Assembly (NCBI GenBank): GCA_007128525.1
Contig: SKXG01000275.1
Span: 1 to 9,906 of the forward strand
Direction: 5' to 3'
DNA length: 9,906 nucleotides
From: Pseudomonadales bacterium
GTDB lineage: Bacteria; Pseudomonadota; Gammaproteobacteria; Pseudomonadales; Azotimanducaceae
Numbering within the stretch: position 1 is the first letter of the stretch; the number at the start of each line of letters is the position of its first letter. This document shows positions 1-6,033 of the stretch, in pieces. The position numbers were made by a program, and so were the translations under genes. The notes beneath the pieces are model-generated. The model searched no databases and was not told the origin of the DNA. It saw only the letters and a list, made by a program, of their open reading frames with translations.

Positions 1-92
1 AACTGGCGACCGCAGTAGGCGGTGGACACAGCATGGCCCAGCTCCAGTACCGTCAAACTGTCCAGGGGCGTTGCAGCATCTGTCTGGGGCAT
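1..92 (-). CDS. CaiB/BaiF-type (class III) CoA-transferase, N-terminal fragment
   Basis: Only the first 30 codons are present; the gene leaves the window at the left edge. Reading the minus strand from the ATG at 92-90 gives an opening that includes LTVLELGHAVSTAYCGR. This resembles the start of class III CoA-transferases: a short tail, then a 'leucine-x-valine-leucine-glutamate-leucine' beta strand, a small-residue loop and an aromatic/Gly-rich turn. Family members move CoA between an acyl-CoA and a free carboxylic acid through an aspartyl-CoA intermediate; the catalytic Asp would lie outside the window. The start is supported by a GAGG Shine-Dalgarno five bases upstream (minus strand) and by a candidate promoter further upstream. 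It is divergent to a dehydratase of acyl-CoA type, which fits a shared carboxylic acid/CoA pathway. The substrate cannot be told, and family assignment rests on about 20 informative residues. Confidence 0.68.
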   Translation of the reverse strand, partial: MPQTDAATPLDSLTVLELGHAVSTAYCGRQ

Positions 93-132
93 AGTGTCCT
101 CGAGGCTCAATGTGATCGGCAGCAAGGCTGGC

Positions 133-162
133 AATACACCTCAAACCAGGGGAAACTGTCAA
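133..162 (-). promoter_or_regulatory. Candidate sigma70 promoter for the CoA-transferase gene
   Basis: On the minus strand a perfect -35 hexamer TTGACA (plus 162-157) is followed after 18 bp by TGTATT (plus 138-133), which matches four of six -10 bases. Transcription would start near 126, leaving a leader of about 35 bases before the ATG at 92. The -35 box overlaps one of the inverted repeats in this gap, so a protein binding there could affect it. A weaker overlapping plus-strand pair for the dehydratase (156-161 and 179-184, four of six matches each) is visible but not convincing. Confidence 0.42.
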
Positions 163-197
163 CCACCATGAAGTTTCCAATACTGGGCATCCCCTGG
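146..197. repeat. Overlapping alternative inverted repeats between divergent genes
   Basis: Two perfect inverted repeats share bases. The outer one pairs CCAGGGGA (146-153) with TCCCCTGG (190-197), 8 bp arms around a 36-base loop. The inner one pairs GGAAACT (151-157) with AGTTTCC (172-178), 7 bp arms around 14 bases. Bases 151-153 belong to both left arms, so the two full stems cannot form together, although a shortened outer stem could stack on the inner one. They sit 33-84 bp upstream of the dehydratase start and overlap the -35 box of the opposite promoter. An operator or leader-structure role is inference only. Confidence 0.4.
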
Positions 198-229
198 GTG
201 CCGCCCGATGACACCAGTGAGGTCCAGCC

Positions 230-1123
230 ATGTCCAAGGCCATTCCATTCGAGCAGCTGGAACCCGGCATGCCGCTGGGACCGGTGGAGACCCGCGTCAC
301 CGCCAAGGCCATGCAGAATTACTGCGAAGACTGGGCCGACCCCAATCCCTGGTATCTGACGGATTCGCCTTTTGGCGGCCCCATCGCGCCACCGGCGTTC
401 ATGGCGGGCCTGACTGGATTCAGCCTGCTGGCGACCCGCTTCGACACTCGGCCGACCATTGGCACCAAAACCCGGCATCGCAACTTTGGTGTGGTTGGCG
501 TGCCGGGGAATCTGATCACGCGCGGCCAGATCGCCGGCAGGTACATCAGGCGGGGCCTGGAGTATGTGGTGGTTGCTTCGCAAAGCACCGATGGCGCTGG
601 CAACAAAGTGCGTGAGAGCGAGGATCACATATTGCTCAGCCTGGAGCGTACAGACGCTGCAGATACGCCGGTGCCGGATACCCCGCCGGCGCCTCCTGAG
701 CGCGTGGACGACGAGGTCATGCCCTCAGGTCTGCGGGTTGGCATGCCGATACCGGGCGCCAGCATACGGATCTATCAGCGCGCCCTTGCCGAGAAGTCGT
801 TTACCGAAGAGTCCATCCACAACGACGAGTACACCAGGGATCACGGCTATCCCGGCGCGCTGGTCTCTGCCTATGTGCTGTGCGGGTACCTGTCGGCGCC
901 GCTGGTCAACTATTTTGGGACGCAATGGTTCAACAGTGGCGAGATCGCGCTGACCTTCATTGGCAAGGGCGTACAGCAAGGTGATCAGGCGCAGTGCCAT
1001 TATGAAGTTGTCGGCAGCTCAGAAACAACTGACGGGCGCAGGTTGCACCTGAAAGTGTGGCTTGAGAAAGCAGGTAACACCAAAGCTGTTGTGGGTACCG
1101 CGTCGGTGCTCTGGCCGGAATGA
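230..1123 (+). CDS. MaoC/FAS1-like double-hotdog dehydratase (enoyl-CoA hydratase type)
   Basis: A 297-residue soluble protein that reads as two hotdog folds. The N-terminal half (about 5-140) has the FAS1-like dehydratase signature: a helix ending in YCEDWADPNPWY (31-42) followed by FGGPIAPPAFM (48-58). The C-terminal half (about 165-295) keeps a weak MaoC-like pattern, IHNDEY (196-201) followed by GYPGALV (206-212) and a strand segment. Relatives add or remove water across the double bond of enoyl-CoA or acyl carrier substrates, for example mesaconyl-C4-CoA hydratases of about this size. The usual Asp-Asn-His set is not intact in either half: the first has D37 and N39 but Tyr where His would be, the second has H197 but no Asp five residues before it. 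The ATG at 230 is preceded by GAGG at 219-222 (7-base spacing). The gene is divergent from the CoA-transferase, suggesting a joint role in acyl-CoA conversion. Substrate unknown; the dehydratase call is by fold signature. Confidence 0.78.
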   Translation: MSKAIPFEQLEPGMPLGPVETRVTAKAMQNYCEDWADPNPWYLTDSPFGGPIAPPAFMAGLTGFSLLATRFDTRPTIGTKTRHRNFGVVGVPGNLITRGQIAGRYIRRGLEYVVVASQSTDGAGNKVRESEDHILLSLERTDAADTPVPDTPPAPPERVDDEVMPSGLRVGMPIPGASIRIYQRALAEKSFTEESIHNDEYTRDHGYPGALVSAYVLCGYLSAPLVNYFGTQWFNSGEIALTFIGKGVQQGDQAQCHYEVVGSSETTDGRRLHLKVWLEKAGNTKAVVGTASVLWPE

Positions 1124-1178
1124 GTTGACCCAGACTGAGCAGGCCTGCGCCTGACCCTGAGGCCATAATATGCTTCCC

Positions 1179-1192
1179 GATTATATCTAATC
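1179..1192. repeat. Inverted repeat GATTA-N4-TAATC
   Basis: A perfect 14-bp dyad, GATTA (1179-1183) and TAATC (1188-1192), with the 5-4-5 spacing typical of Crp/Fnr-family boxes but not their TTGAT core. It lies in the AT-rich part of the region upstream of norC. It could be an operator or chance in AT-rich sequence. Confidence 0.3.
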
Positions 1193-1217
1193 TCCCCTTT
1201 ATAGCCTTGCTAGAGAT

Positions 1218-1236
1218 TTGCACGCAAGTGGTGCAA
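1218..1236. repeat. Inverted repeat TTGCAC-N7-GTGCAA
   Basis: Perfect 6-bp arms TTGCAC (1218-1223) and GTGCAA (1231-1236) around seven bases. The 19-bp span is a common size for a dimeric regulator site. Located 115-133 bp before the norC start. No known regulator recognised. Confidence 0.38.
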
Positions 1237-1247
1237 TGTGAGAAATG

Positions 1248-1262
1248 TCAAGGTAGGCTTGA
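1248..1262. repeat. Inverted repeat TCAAG-N5-CTTGA
   Basis: Perfect 5-bp arms TCAAG (1248-1252) and CTTGA (1258-1262). The arms contain TTGA/TCAA, as in Fnr-family half-sites, but arranged outward rather than inward, so this is not a normal Fnr/Dnr box. The right arm continues into TTGAT (1259-1263). Confidence 0.28.
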
Positions 1263-1267
1263 TCTGA

Positions 1268-1281
1268 CGTTCTTCAGAACG
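1268..1281. repeat. Inverted repeat CGTTCT-N2-AGAACG
   Basis: Near-continuous 14-bp palindrome with perfect 6-bp arms, CGTTCT (1268-1273) and AGAACG (1276-1281). The compact shape favours a protein-binding operator over an RNA stem. It contains GT-N8-AC, one base longer than the GT-N7-AC described for NorR enhancers, so NorR binding is not supported. Confidence 0.4.
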
Positions 1282-1284
1282 CGC

Positions 1285-1314
1285 AGTGATGAGCTTGAGG
1301 CTGCTGTCATCACT
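1285..1314. repeat. Inverted repeat AGTGATGA-N14-TCATCACT
   Basis: The longest dyad of the set: perfect 8-bp arms AGTGATGA (1285-1292) and TCATCACT (1307-1314) around 14 bases, ending 36 bases before the norC start. If transcribed it would form a stable hairpin in the norC leader. No T-tract follows, so it is not an intrinsic terminator. It could be an operator, an mRNA-stabilising stem or a structured leader element. Confidence 0.45.
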
Positions 1315-1350
1315 CTCCTGAAAATCCTTACAGAATAGGGGGAGGGGTCA

Positions 1351-1803
1351 ATGATCGAGGGGCTCACACGTAATGCGGCCCGAAATGTCTTTTATGGCGG
1401 CTCGCTGTTCTTCTTTGTCGTCTTCGTATCTCTCACGGTTCACAGCCACTACTACATCGTTACCCAGTCTACCGACAGCGCCGGCCTCAACGAGTCTGTC
1501 CGGCATGGCAAGGAGGTCTGGGAAAAGCACTCCTGCATCAACTGTCACAGCCTGCTTGGCGAAGGTGCGTATTTTGCTCCGGAGCTGGGCAATGTCTGGC
1601 AGCGCTACGGTGGCTTGAATAATCCGGATGCCGCGCGCGCAGGCATCAAGGCATACATTCGCATCCAGCCTACGGGGGTGCCAGGGCGCCGGCAGATGCC
1701 GGACTTTGGTCTCAGTGATGAGGAGCTGGATGCGCTGGTTGATTTCTTTGAGTGGACCAGTCGAATCGATACACAGGGCTGGCCACCTAACGATGCTGGC
1801 TGA
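1351..1803 (+). CDS. norC: Nitric oxide reductase subunit C (membrane-bound cytochrome c)
   Basis: NorC is the electron-entry subunit of the cytochrome bc-type NO reductase: it takes electrons from periplasmic donors and passes them to NorB. The 150-residue product has a short cytoplasmic tail, one membrane helix (about 12-30) and a periplasmic cytochrome c domain. The heme c motif is CINCH (62-66). M116 in RRQMPDFG is the likely sixth heme ligand, followed by the typical LSDEELDALVDF helix (121-133). Length and architecture match the family. The ATG at 1351 has a very strong purine-rich Shine-Dalgarno (GGAGG at 1341-1345, spacing 5). It is first in norCBQD, 32 bp before norB. A chain of inverted repeats upstream suggests regulated expression, presumably by NO or low oxygen, but no known box is clear. 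Confidence 0.96.
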   Translation: MIEGLTRNAARNVFYGGSLFFFVVFVSLTVHSHYYIVTQSTDSAGLNESVRHGKEVWEKHSCINCHSLLGEGAYFAPELGNVWQRYGGLNNPDAARAGIKAYIRIQPTGVPGRRQMPDFGLSDEELDALVDFFEWTSRIDTQGWPPNDAG

Positions 1804-1835
1804 AGCCCGGACATGATGGTTTTGGGGAGGAAATT

Positions 1836-3191
1836 GTGAAATACGAGACGCAAAAGGTTGCCTATCCGTTCTTTGTTGCAGCACTGCTGCTGTTTGTCGC
1901 GCAGATTATATTTGGTGTTCTGGCTGGTGTGGTTTACGTCTTTCCGAACTTCCTGTCAGAAGCAATGCCATTTCATATCATCCGCATGAGCCACACGAAT
2001 CTGCTCATCGTCTGGTTGTTGATTGGTTTCTTTGGCGCCACCTATTACTTGCTGCCGGAGGAGGCTGAGGTTGAGATCCACAGCCCAACCATTGCCTATG
2101 TGCAGCTCGGCATATTTGTCTTCGCAGGTGCAGCGGCACTGATTGGCTATCAGTTCGGTATACATGAAGGCCGGCACTATCTGGAGCAGCCCCTGTGGGT
2201 GAAGATTCTGCTGACCATCTCTTTTCTGATGTTTCTGTACAACGCCAGCCGAACGCTGCTCAATGGCCGCAAGACGGCCATCTCCACCGTGCTGCTGCTG
2301 GGCTTGTGGCTGGCTGCCATCTTCTGGCTGTTTGCGTTTTACAACCCGGCAAACCTGGCGCTGGACAAGATGTACTGGTGGTACATCGTCCATGTCTGGG
2401 TTGAGGGTGTCTGGGGCCTGATTATGGCCTCGTTGCTGGCTTACCTGGTGATCAAGCTGACCGGTGTCGATCGAGAGATCATCGACAAATGGCTCTATGT
2501 CATCGTTGGTCTGGTGTTGTTTTCAGGCCTGCTCGGGACGGGTCATCACTATTACTGGATCGGTACACCGGCATACTGGCAGCCCATTGGCAGCTTCTTC
2601 TCCGCCCTGGAAGTACTGCCCCTGTTCGCCATGGTCATATTTGCGTTCTACATGTTCTGGCGAGGCCAGCGTGACCATCCCAACAAGTCGGCCATGTTGT
2701 GGACACTGGGTTGTGCGGTCATGGCCTTCTTTGGTGCTGGCGTATGGGGCTTTATGCATACGCTGTCCTTTATCAACTACTACACGCATGGCACGCAGAT
2801 CACTGCCGCGCACGGACATCTTGCTTTCTTTGGCGCCTATGTGATGCTGAATCTGGCAATCATGACCTATGCCATGCCGCATTTGAGAGGCAAGCTGCCC
2901 TATAACCAGATGCTCAACATGTGGAGCTTCTGGTTGATGACAGCAGGTATGGCCTTCATGACTTTTACATTGACCTTTGCCGGTGTCATTCAGACCCATC
3001 TGCAGCGGGTTATGGCCATTAACTTCATGGTGGTGCAGGAAGATCTGGAGCTCTTCATGGTCATGCGTCTGATATCAGGCGTCATCGTGCTGATTGCGGT
3101 ACTGATGTTTGTCTATGCATTGCTCGGCCGTGCCAAGGAACAGGTCCCGGCGGAAGGCGCACCGCACATAGCACCCGCAGCGGCAGTATGA
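1836..3191 (+). CDS. norB: Nitric oxide reductase subunit B (catalytic, cNOR type)
   Basis: Integral membrane catalytic subunit of NO reductase (2 NO + 2 e- + 2 H+ to N2O + H2O), a heme-copper oxidase relative that uses iron in place of copper. The 451 residues form about 12 membrane helices. All expected ligands are visible: H53 and H328 for the low-spin heme b, H326 for heme b3 (AAHGHLA), and H186, H237 and H238 plus E190 for the FeB iron (IVHVWVEG, GTGHHYYW). E259 in SALEV matches the second conserved Glu near the active site. No N-terminal quinol-oxidising extension is present, so this is cytochrome c-dependent cNOR, not qNOR, in agreement with norC beside it. Start: GTG at 1836, preceded by GGGGAGG at 1824-1830; the N-terminus MKYETQKVAYPF is family-like. 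The stop overlaps the norQ ATG. Confidence 0.98.
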   Translation: MKYETQKVAYPFFVAALLLFVAQIIFGVLAGVVYVFPNFLSEAMPFHIIRMSHTNLLIVWLLIGFFGATYYLLPEEAEVEIHSPTIAYVQLGIFVFAGAAALIGYQFGIHEGRHYLEQPLWVKILLTISFLMFLYNASRTLLNGRKTAISTVLLLGLWLAAIFWLFAFYNPANLALDKMYWWYIVHVWVEGVWGLIMASLLAYLVIKLTGVDREIIDKWLYVIVGLVLFSGLLGTGHHYYWIGTPAYWQPIGSFFSALEVLPLFAMVIFAFYMFWRGQRDHPNKSAMLWTLGCAVMAFFGAGVWGFMHTLSFINYYTHGTQITAAHGHLAFFGAYVMLNLAIMTYAMPHLRGKLPYNQMLNMWSFWLMTAGMAFMTFTLTFAGVIQTHLQRVMAINFMVVQEDLELFMVMRLISGVIVLIAVLMFVYALLGRAKEQVPAEGAPHIAPAAAV

Positions 3192-4006
3192 TCGCTTCTC
3201 AACAGGCACACCTGGCGCCTGCGACGGCGCCCGGTGTGCCTTACTACTTGCCTACCGGTCGTGAGTGTGAGCTGTTCGAGGCGAGCTGGCGTCGTGGTTT
3301 GCCACTGCTGCTCAAGGGGCCGACCGGCTGTGGAAAGACACGGTTTGTTGCCCATATGGCCGCTCGGCTTGGTCTGCCGCTGCACACGGTTGCCTGCCAT
3401 GATGATCTGACCTCTGCAGACCTTACCGGGCGATACCTGCTCAAAGGTGGCGAGACAATCTGGAATGATGGTCCGCTGACGCGCGCGGTTCGGGAAGGGG
3501 GGATCTGTTATCTGGATGAGATTGTTGAAGCGCGCAAGGATGTTACTGTCGTTTTGCACCCGCTGACTGATGACAGGCGCATACTGCCGTTGGAGCGCAC
3601 TGGCGAGCTGCTGCAGGCGCCGCCAGAGTTCATGCTGGTGGTGTCCTATAACCCCGGGTATCAGCACATCCTCAAGGCGTTGAAACCCAGCACACGACAG
3701 CGGTTTGTCAGCCTGACATTTGACTTTCCGCGCCCGGAAGCCGAGATCGAAATTGTCTCGCGTGAGAGCGGTCTCGCTGAATCGCTCTGTGCAGGTCTGG
3801 TCAATCTGGCGCGACGATTGCGAGCGTTGAAAGGCCAGGATCTTGAAGAAGGCGTCTCAACAAGGTTGCTGGTGTACTGCGCCATGCTTATTGCTGACGG
3901 CATGTCGGTGGAAGAGGCAGCCCGGGCCACGTTGGTCGAGCCTTTGAGTGATGACGACCATGTCAAGGCTGCGCTGGAGGCGTTGGTTGCAGACAGTTTT
4001 GGCTGA
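3188..4006 (+). CDS. norQ: NorQ, AAA+ MoxR-type ATPase for NO reductase maturation
   Basis: Cytoplasmic AAA+ ATPase of the CbbQ/NirQ/NorQ group, 272 residues. Visible motifs are Walker A GPTGCGKT (44-51), Walker B ICYLDE (106-111), a sensor-1-like SYNPGYQ (153-159), arginine-finger candidates in STRQRF (R170, R172) and a sensor-2-like STRLL (224-228). In studied systems NorQ works with the VWA protein NorD to activate NorCB, probably by inserting the FeB iron; it is needed for active enzyme but is not part of the final complex. The ATG at 3188 overlaps the norB stop codon (ATGA), which points to translational coupling, and norD follows after 5 bases. Nothing is missing or truncated. Confidence 0.96.
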   Translation: MIASQQAHLAPATAPGVPYYLPTGRECELFEASWRRGLPLLLKGPTGCGKTRFVAHMAARLGLPLHTVACHDDLTSADLTGRYLLKGGETIWNDGPLTRAVREGGICYLDEIVEARKDVTVVLHPLTDDRRILPLERTGELLQAPPEFMLVVSYNPGYQHILKALKPSTRQRFVSLTFDFPRPEAEIEIVSRESGLAESLCAGLVNLARRLRALKGQDLEEGVSTRLLVYCAMLIADGMSVEEAARATLVEPLSDDDHVKAALEALVADSFG

Positions 4007-4011
4007 GCGCT

Positions 4012-5949
4012 ATGCCACATTGGTATGAGTTTGAAGAGATCGTCGGTCGTGCCTGGGACCGCTGGGCATCGGATGCGAACAGCTATCCCGACTTTCCTGA
4101 AGCCGCAGTCGATCTGGATGTGGTTCTGCCCGTGCTTGGCAGCTATTTTCGAGCCATGGGTGGCCCGGCGGCAGTCACACTGAGCGCCGTTAAAGCCCAC
4201 AGCTCAGGACATCGGTTGAGTTGGCGTCAGTGGCTTGGCATGGCGAGCGAAGAGATGTGTTTTGCCCGCCGCAATGAAGAGAGCCTCTTGTTGCCGTCCC
4301 GAATTGCCTATTTCCCGGACCAGCAGCTGAATCAAGACCTGTACTTCTGGCTGACGGCATTTCTGGCAAGCGCGGCGCCGGTACCCGAAGTTGATGATCC
4401 GTTGCAGCGCGATCTTCTGCACTTGCATCACAGCTGGCTTGCCAGCGAAAGCCTCTCTGCTGAGCTGCCAGGGTTAGGGCAGCGTTACCAACGATTGTGT
4501 AAAGCGGTGTTGGCGATGCGTCCCACGCGTCAACTGCCGGCGACTGAGGCGTCCGTCGAGGCATTGATTGGACGCATGCTTGGGGATCATAAGAGCAACC
4601 TTCCGCCAATGGCAGAACGCTGGTGGAATTGGCTGAGGTCCGATGGCTCCTGCGCCGAAATTGGGCAGGCCCCAGCCGGGTATCGTGCACCGTTGCCTGT
4701 GCCGCTTTGGGGTGAAGTGCTGCTGCGTGAGCCTGGCAGTGCGATGCCGAATGCCGATGAGGTGCCAGCAGTGCCGGCAGGTGGAACAGCCAACGCTGCC
4801 AAGCGTAGAGCCGAACGTCGTGAACTGGATCAGCCTGATCGTGATGATCCACTATTGCTGAGTCCATTCGAGAAAATGCTGTCGTGGACAGAGATGGTCA
4901 ACGTGAATCGCTCGGTGGATGACGATGATCCGGCCAGTGCCAAACAAGCCGCAGAGCAGCTGGATCAACTTGCGTTGAGTTCACACAAGCAAGAGGCGGC
5001 GACCCGACTGCAAATGGATTTGGACGTCCCCGTTGGTGCGGCCGAGGAGGGCGTGGTTGAGGCCACCTACCGATATCCGGAATGGCACTACCGGAAGCAG
5101 CGCCTGATGCCGGACTATTGTGCCGTGCAGGCCAGCATCGCTTCGGATACAGGCGAGGACTGGCAGATGGATGCAGATATGGCCCAGCGCGTTCGGCGCG
5201 TCCGACGACAGTTCGAAGCACTGCGGCCGCGTCGCGAACTGGCTCGTGGTGAGCCCGACGGCGATGAGCTGGATACTGATGCGATGATTCGTGCCCATTG
5301 TGACCGGATTGCCGGCATGGCTGGGTCGGAACGAGTTTTTCAGAGCTGGCGTGAGCAGGCACGCGATCTGGCGGTCGCCATACTGGTTGATGTGTCGCTG
5401 TCAACGGAGTCCTGGGTGGAAGACAGACGGGTGCTTGATGTCGAGAAAGAGGCTTTGCTGGCACTGTCGCAGGGTCTGGATGCCTGCGGTGATGAGCAGG
5501 CCATCTACACGTTTACTTCGAGAAGGCGGCATCACGTTGATGTTAGAACTGTCAAAGCCTTCGATGAGCCCTTGTCGCCCATGGTAAAGCAGCGCATCTG
5601 TGCCTTGCGTCCCGGTCTCTATACAAGGATGGGCGCGGCTATACGCCATGTCGGAAGCGAGTTGGCCGCTCGCCCGAACCGGCATCGACTGTTGCTACTG
5701 CTGACGGATGGCAAGCCCAACGACTCCGATCACTACGAATGTCGTTACGCTGTTGAAGACAGCCGTCGGGCTGTGCAGGAAATGCGCAGGCTGGGCCTGC
5801 AGTTGTTCGGGGTGACCGTAGACCGTGAGGCACGGCAATACTTCCCACACATCTTTGGCCCTGGTGCCTACAGCATTATTCAACGTCCGGCTGGACTGGC
5901 TCGGGCGCTGCCGCAGATCTATCGGCAGATAACTTCGGCCAGGGCGTAG
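4012..5949 (+). CDS. norD: NorD, von Willebrand factor A domain protein for NO reductase activation
   Basis: A 645-residue cytoplasmic protein with a C-terminal VWA domain (about 452-645). The metal-ion-dependent adhesion site is intact: D460-x-S462-x-S464 in LVDVSLST, T538 in LYTRMG and D566 in LLTDGKPND. The long N-terminal part (1-300) is helical and family-specific. A charged, low-complexity linker (about 265-345, with runs such as DDDD at 303-306) separates it from the VWA region. In characterised denitrifiers NorD recruits the NorQ ring to its NorB client for iron loading. The ATG lies 5 bases after the norQ stop without a strong ribosome binding site, so translation probably depends on ribosomes arriving from norQ. 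Length and order are normal for norCBQD clusters. Confidence 0.95.
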   Translation: MPHWYEFEEIVGRAWDRWASDANSYPDFPEAAVDLDVVLPVLGSYFRAMGGPAAVTLSAVKAHSSGHRLSWRQWLGMASEEMCFARRNEESLLLPSRIAYFPDQQLNQDLYFWLTAFLASAAPVPEVDDPLQRDLLHLHHSWLASESLSAELPGLGQRYQRLCKAVLAMRPTRQLPATEASVEALIGRMLGDHKSNLPPMAERWWNWLRSDGSCAEIGQAPAGYRAPLPVPLWGEVLLREPGSAMPNADEVPAVPAGGTANAAKRRAERRELDQPDRDDPLLLSPFEKMLSWTEMVNVNRSVDDDDPASAKQAAEQLDQLALSSHKQEAATRLQMDLDVPVGAAEEGVVEATYRYPEWHYRKQRLMPDYCAVQASIASDTGEDWQMDADMAQRVRRVRRQFEALRPRRELARGEPDGDELDTDAMIRAHCDRIAGMAGSERVFQSWREQARDLAVAILVDVSLSTESWVEDRRVLDVEKEALLALSQGLDACGDEQAIYTFTSRRRHHVDVRTVKAFDEPLSPMVKQRICALRPGLYTRMGAAIRHVGSELAARPNRHRLLLLLTDGKPNDSDHYECRYAVEDSRRAVQEMRRLGLQLFGVTVDREARQYFPHIFGPGAYSIIQRPAGLARALPQIYRQITSARA

Positions 5950-5965
5950 TGAGGACGCCACGCCA

Positions 5966-6012
5966 CCGCTGTCATGGTGCTGAGGCCTGACTGTGATACT
6001 GTCTGGCAGCGG
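5966..6012. repeat. Imperfect inverted repeat in the norD-egtB gap
   Basis: CCGCTGTCA (5966-5974) can pair with TGGCAGCGG (6004-6012), eight Watson-Crick pairs plus one G-T, around a 29-base loop. It has no following T-tract and so does not look like an intrinsic terminator. It sits in the 84-bp gap and ends 21 bases before the egtB start. A weak extended -10-like TGTGATACT (5992-6000) lies in its loop. Function unclear. Confidence 0.22.
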
Positions 6013-6033
6013 GGATCGGAGCAGGAGATCAGG

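Larger units (their letters stand above)
1124..1350. other. Gene-free control region upstream of norC
   Basis: No credible coding frame is present in these 227 bases. The left part (about 1163-1205) is AT-rich and includes -10-like hexamers CATAAT (1164-1169) and TCTAAT (1186-1191), neither with a good -35 at the right distance. The right part holds a chain of inverted repeats listed separately. I looked for a canonical FNR/DNR box (TTGAT-N4-ATCAA), a sigma54 -24/-12 pair and a NorR-type GT-N7-AC site and found no clean match. A TTGAT half-site is present at 1259-1263. The region ends with the strong norC ribosome binding site. Confidence 0.6.

Noticed and set aside
164..176. 13-base identity CACCATGAAGTTT repeated at 8545-8557
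   Set aside because: A single 13-base match is expected about once by chance in 10 kb, and the two contexts (an intergenic gap and the end of the MATE gene) are unrelated.
33..359. Plus-strand open frame at the left end
   Set aside because: Its translation is Arg/Pro/Trp-rich with no family likeness and it overlaps both the CoA-transferase start and the dehydratase in another frame.
107..628. Long minus-strand open frame over the dehydratase
   Set aside because: It is the antisense shadow of a gene with clear hotdog motifs; composition is not protein-like and no ribosome binding site is evident.
1247..1263. Fnr/Dnr-type box
   Set aside because: TTGA-like half-sites are present but face outward with the wrong spacing; no TTGAT-N4-ATCAA pattern exists in the gap.
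1268..1281. NorR enhancer site
   Set aside because: The palindrome gives GT-N8-AC, not the GT-N7-AC spacing, and no sigma54 -24/-12 promoter is found downstream.
5974..6033. Upstream ATG for egtB
   Set aside because: It would add 20 residues without family likeness and has no ribosome binding site, while ATG 6034 has AGGAG six bases before it.
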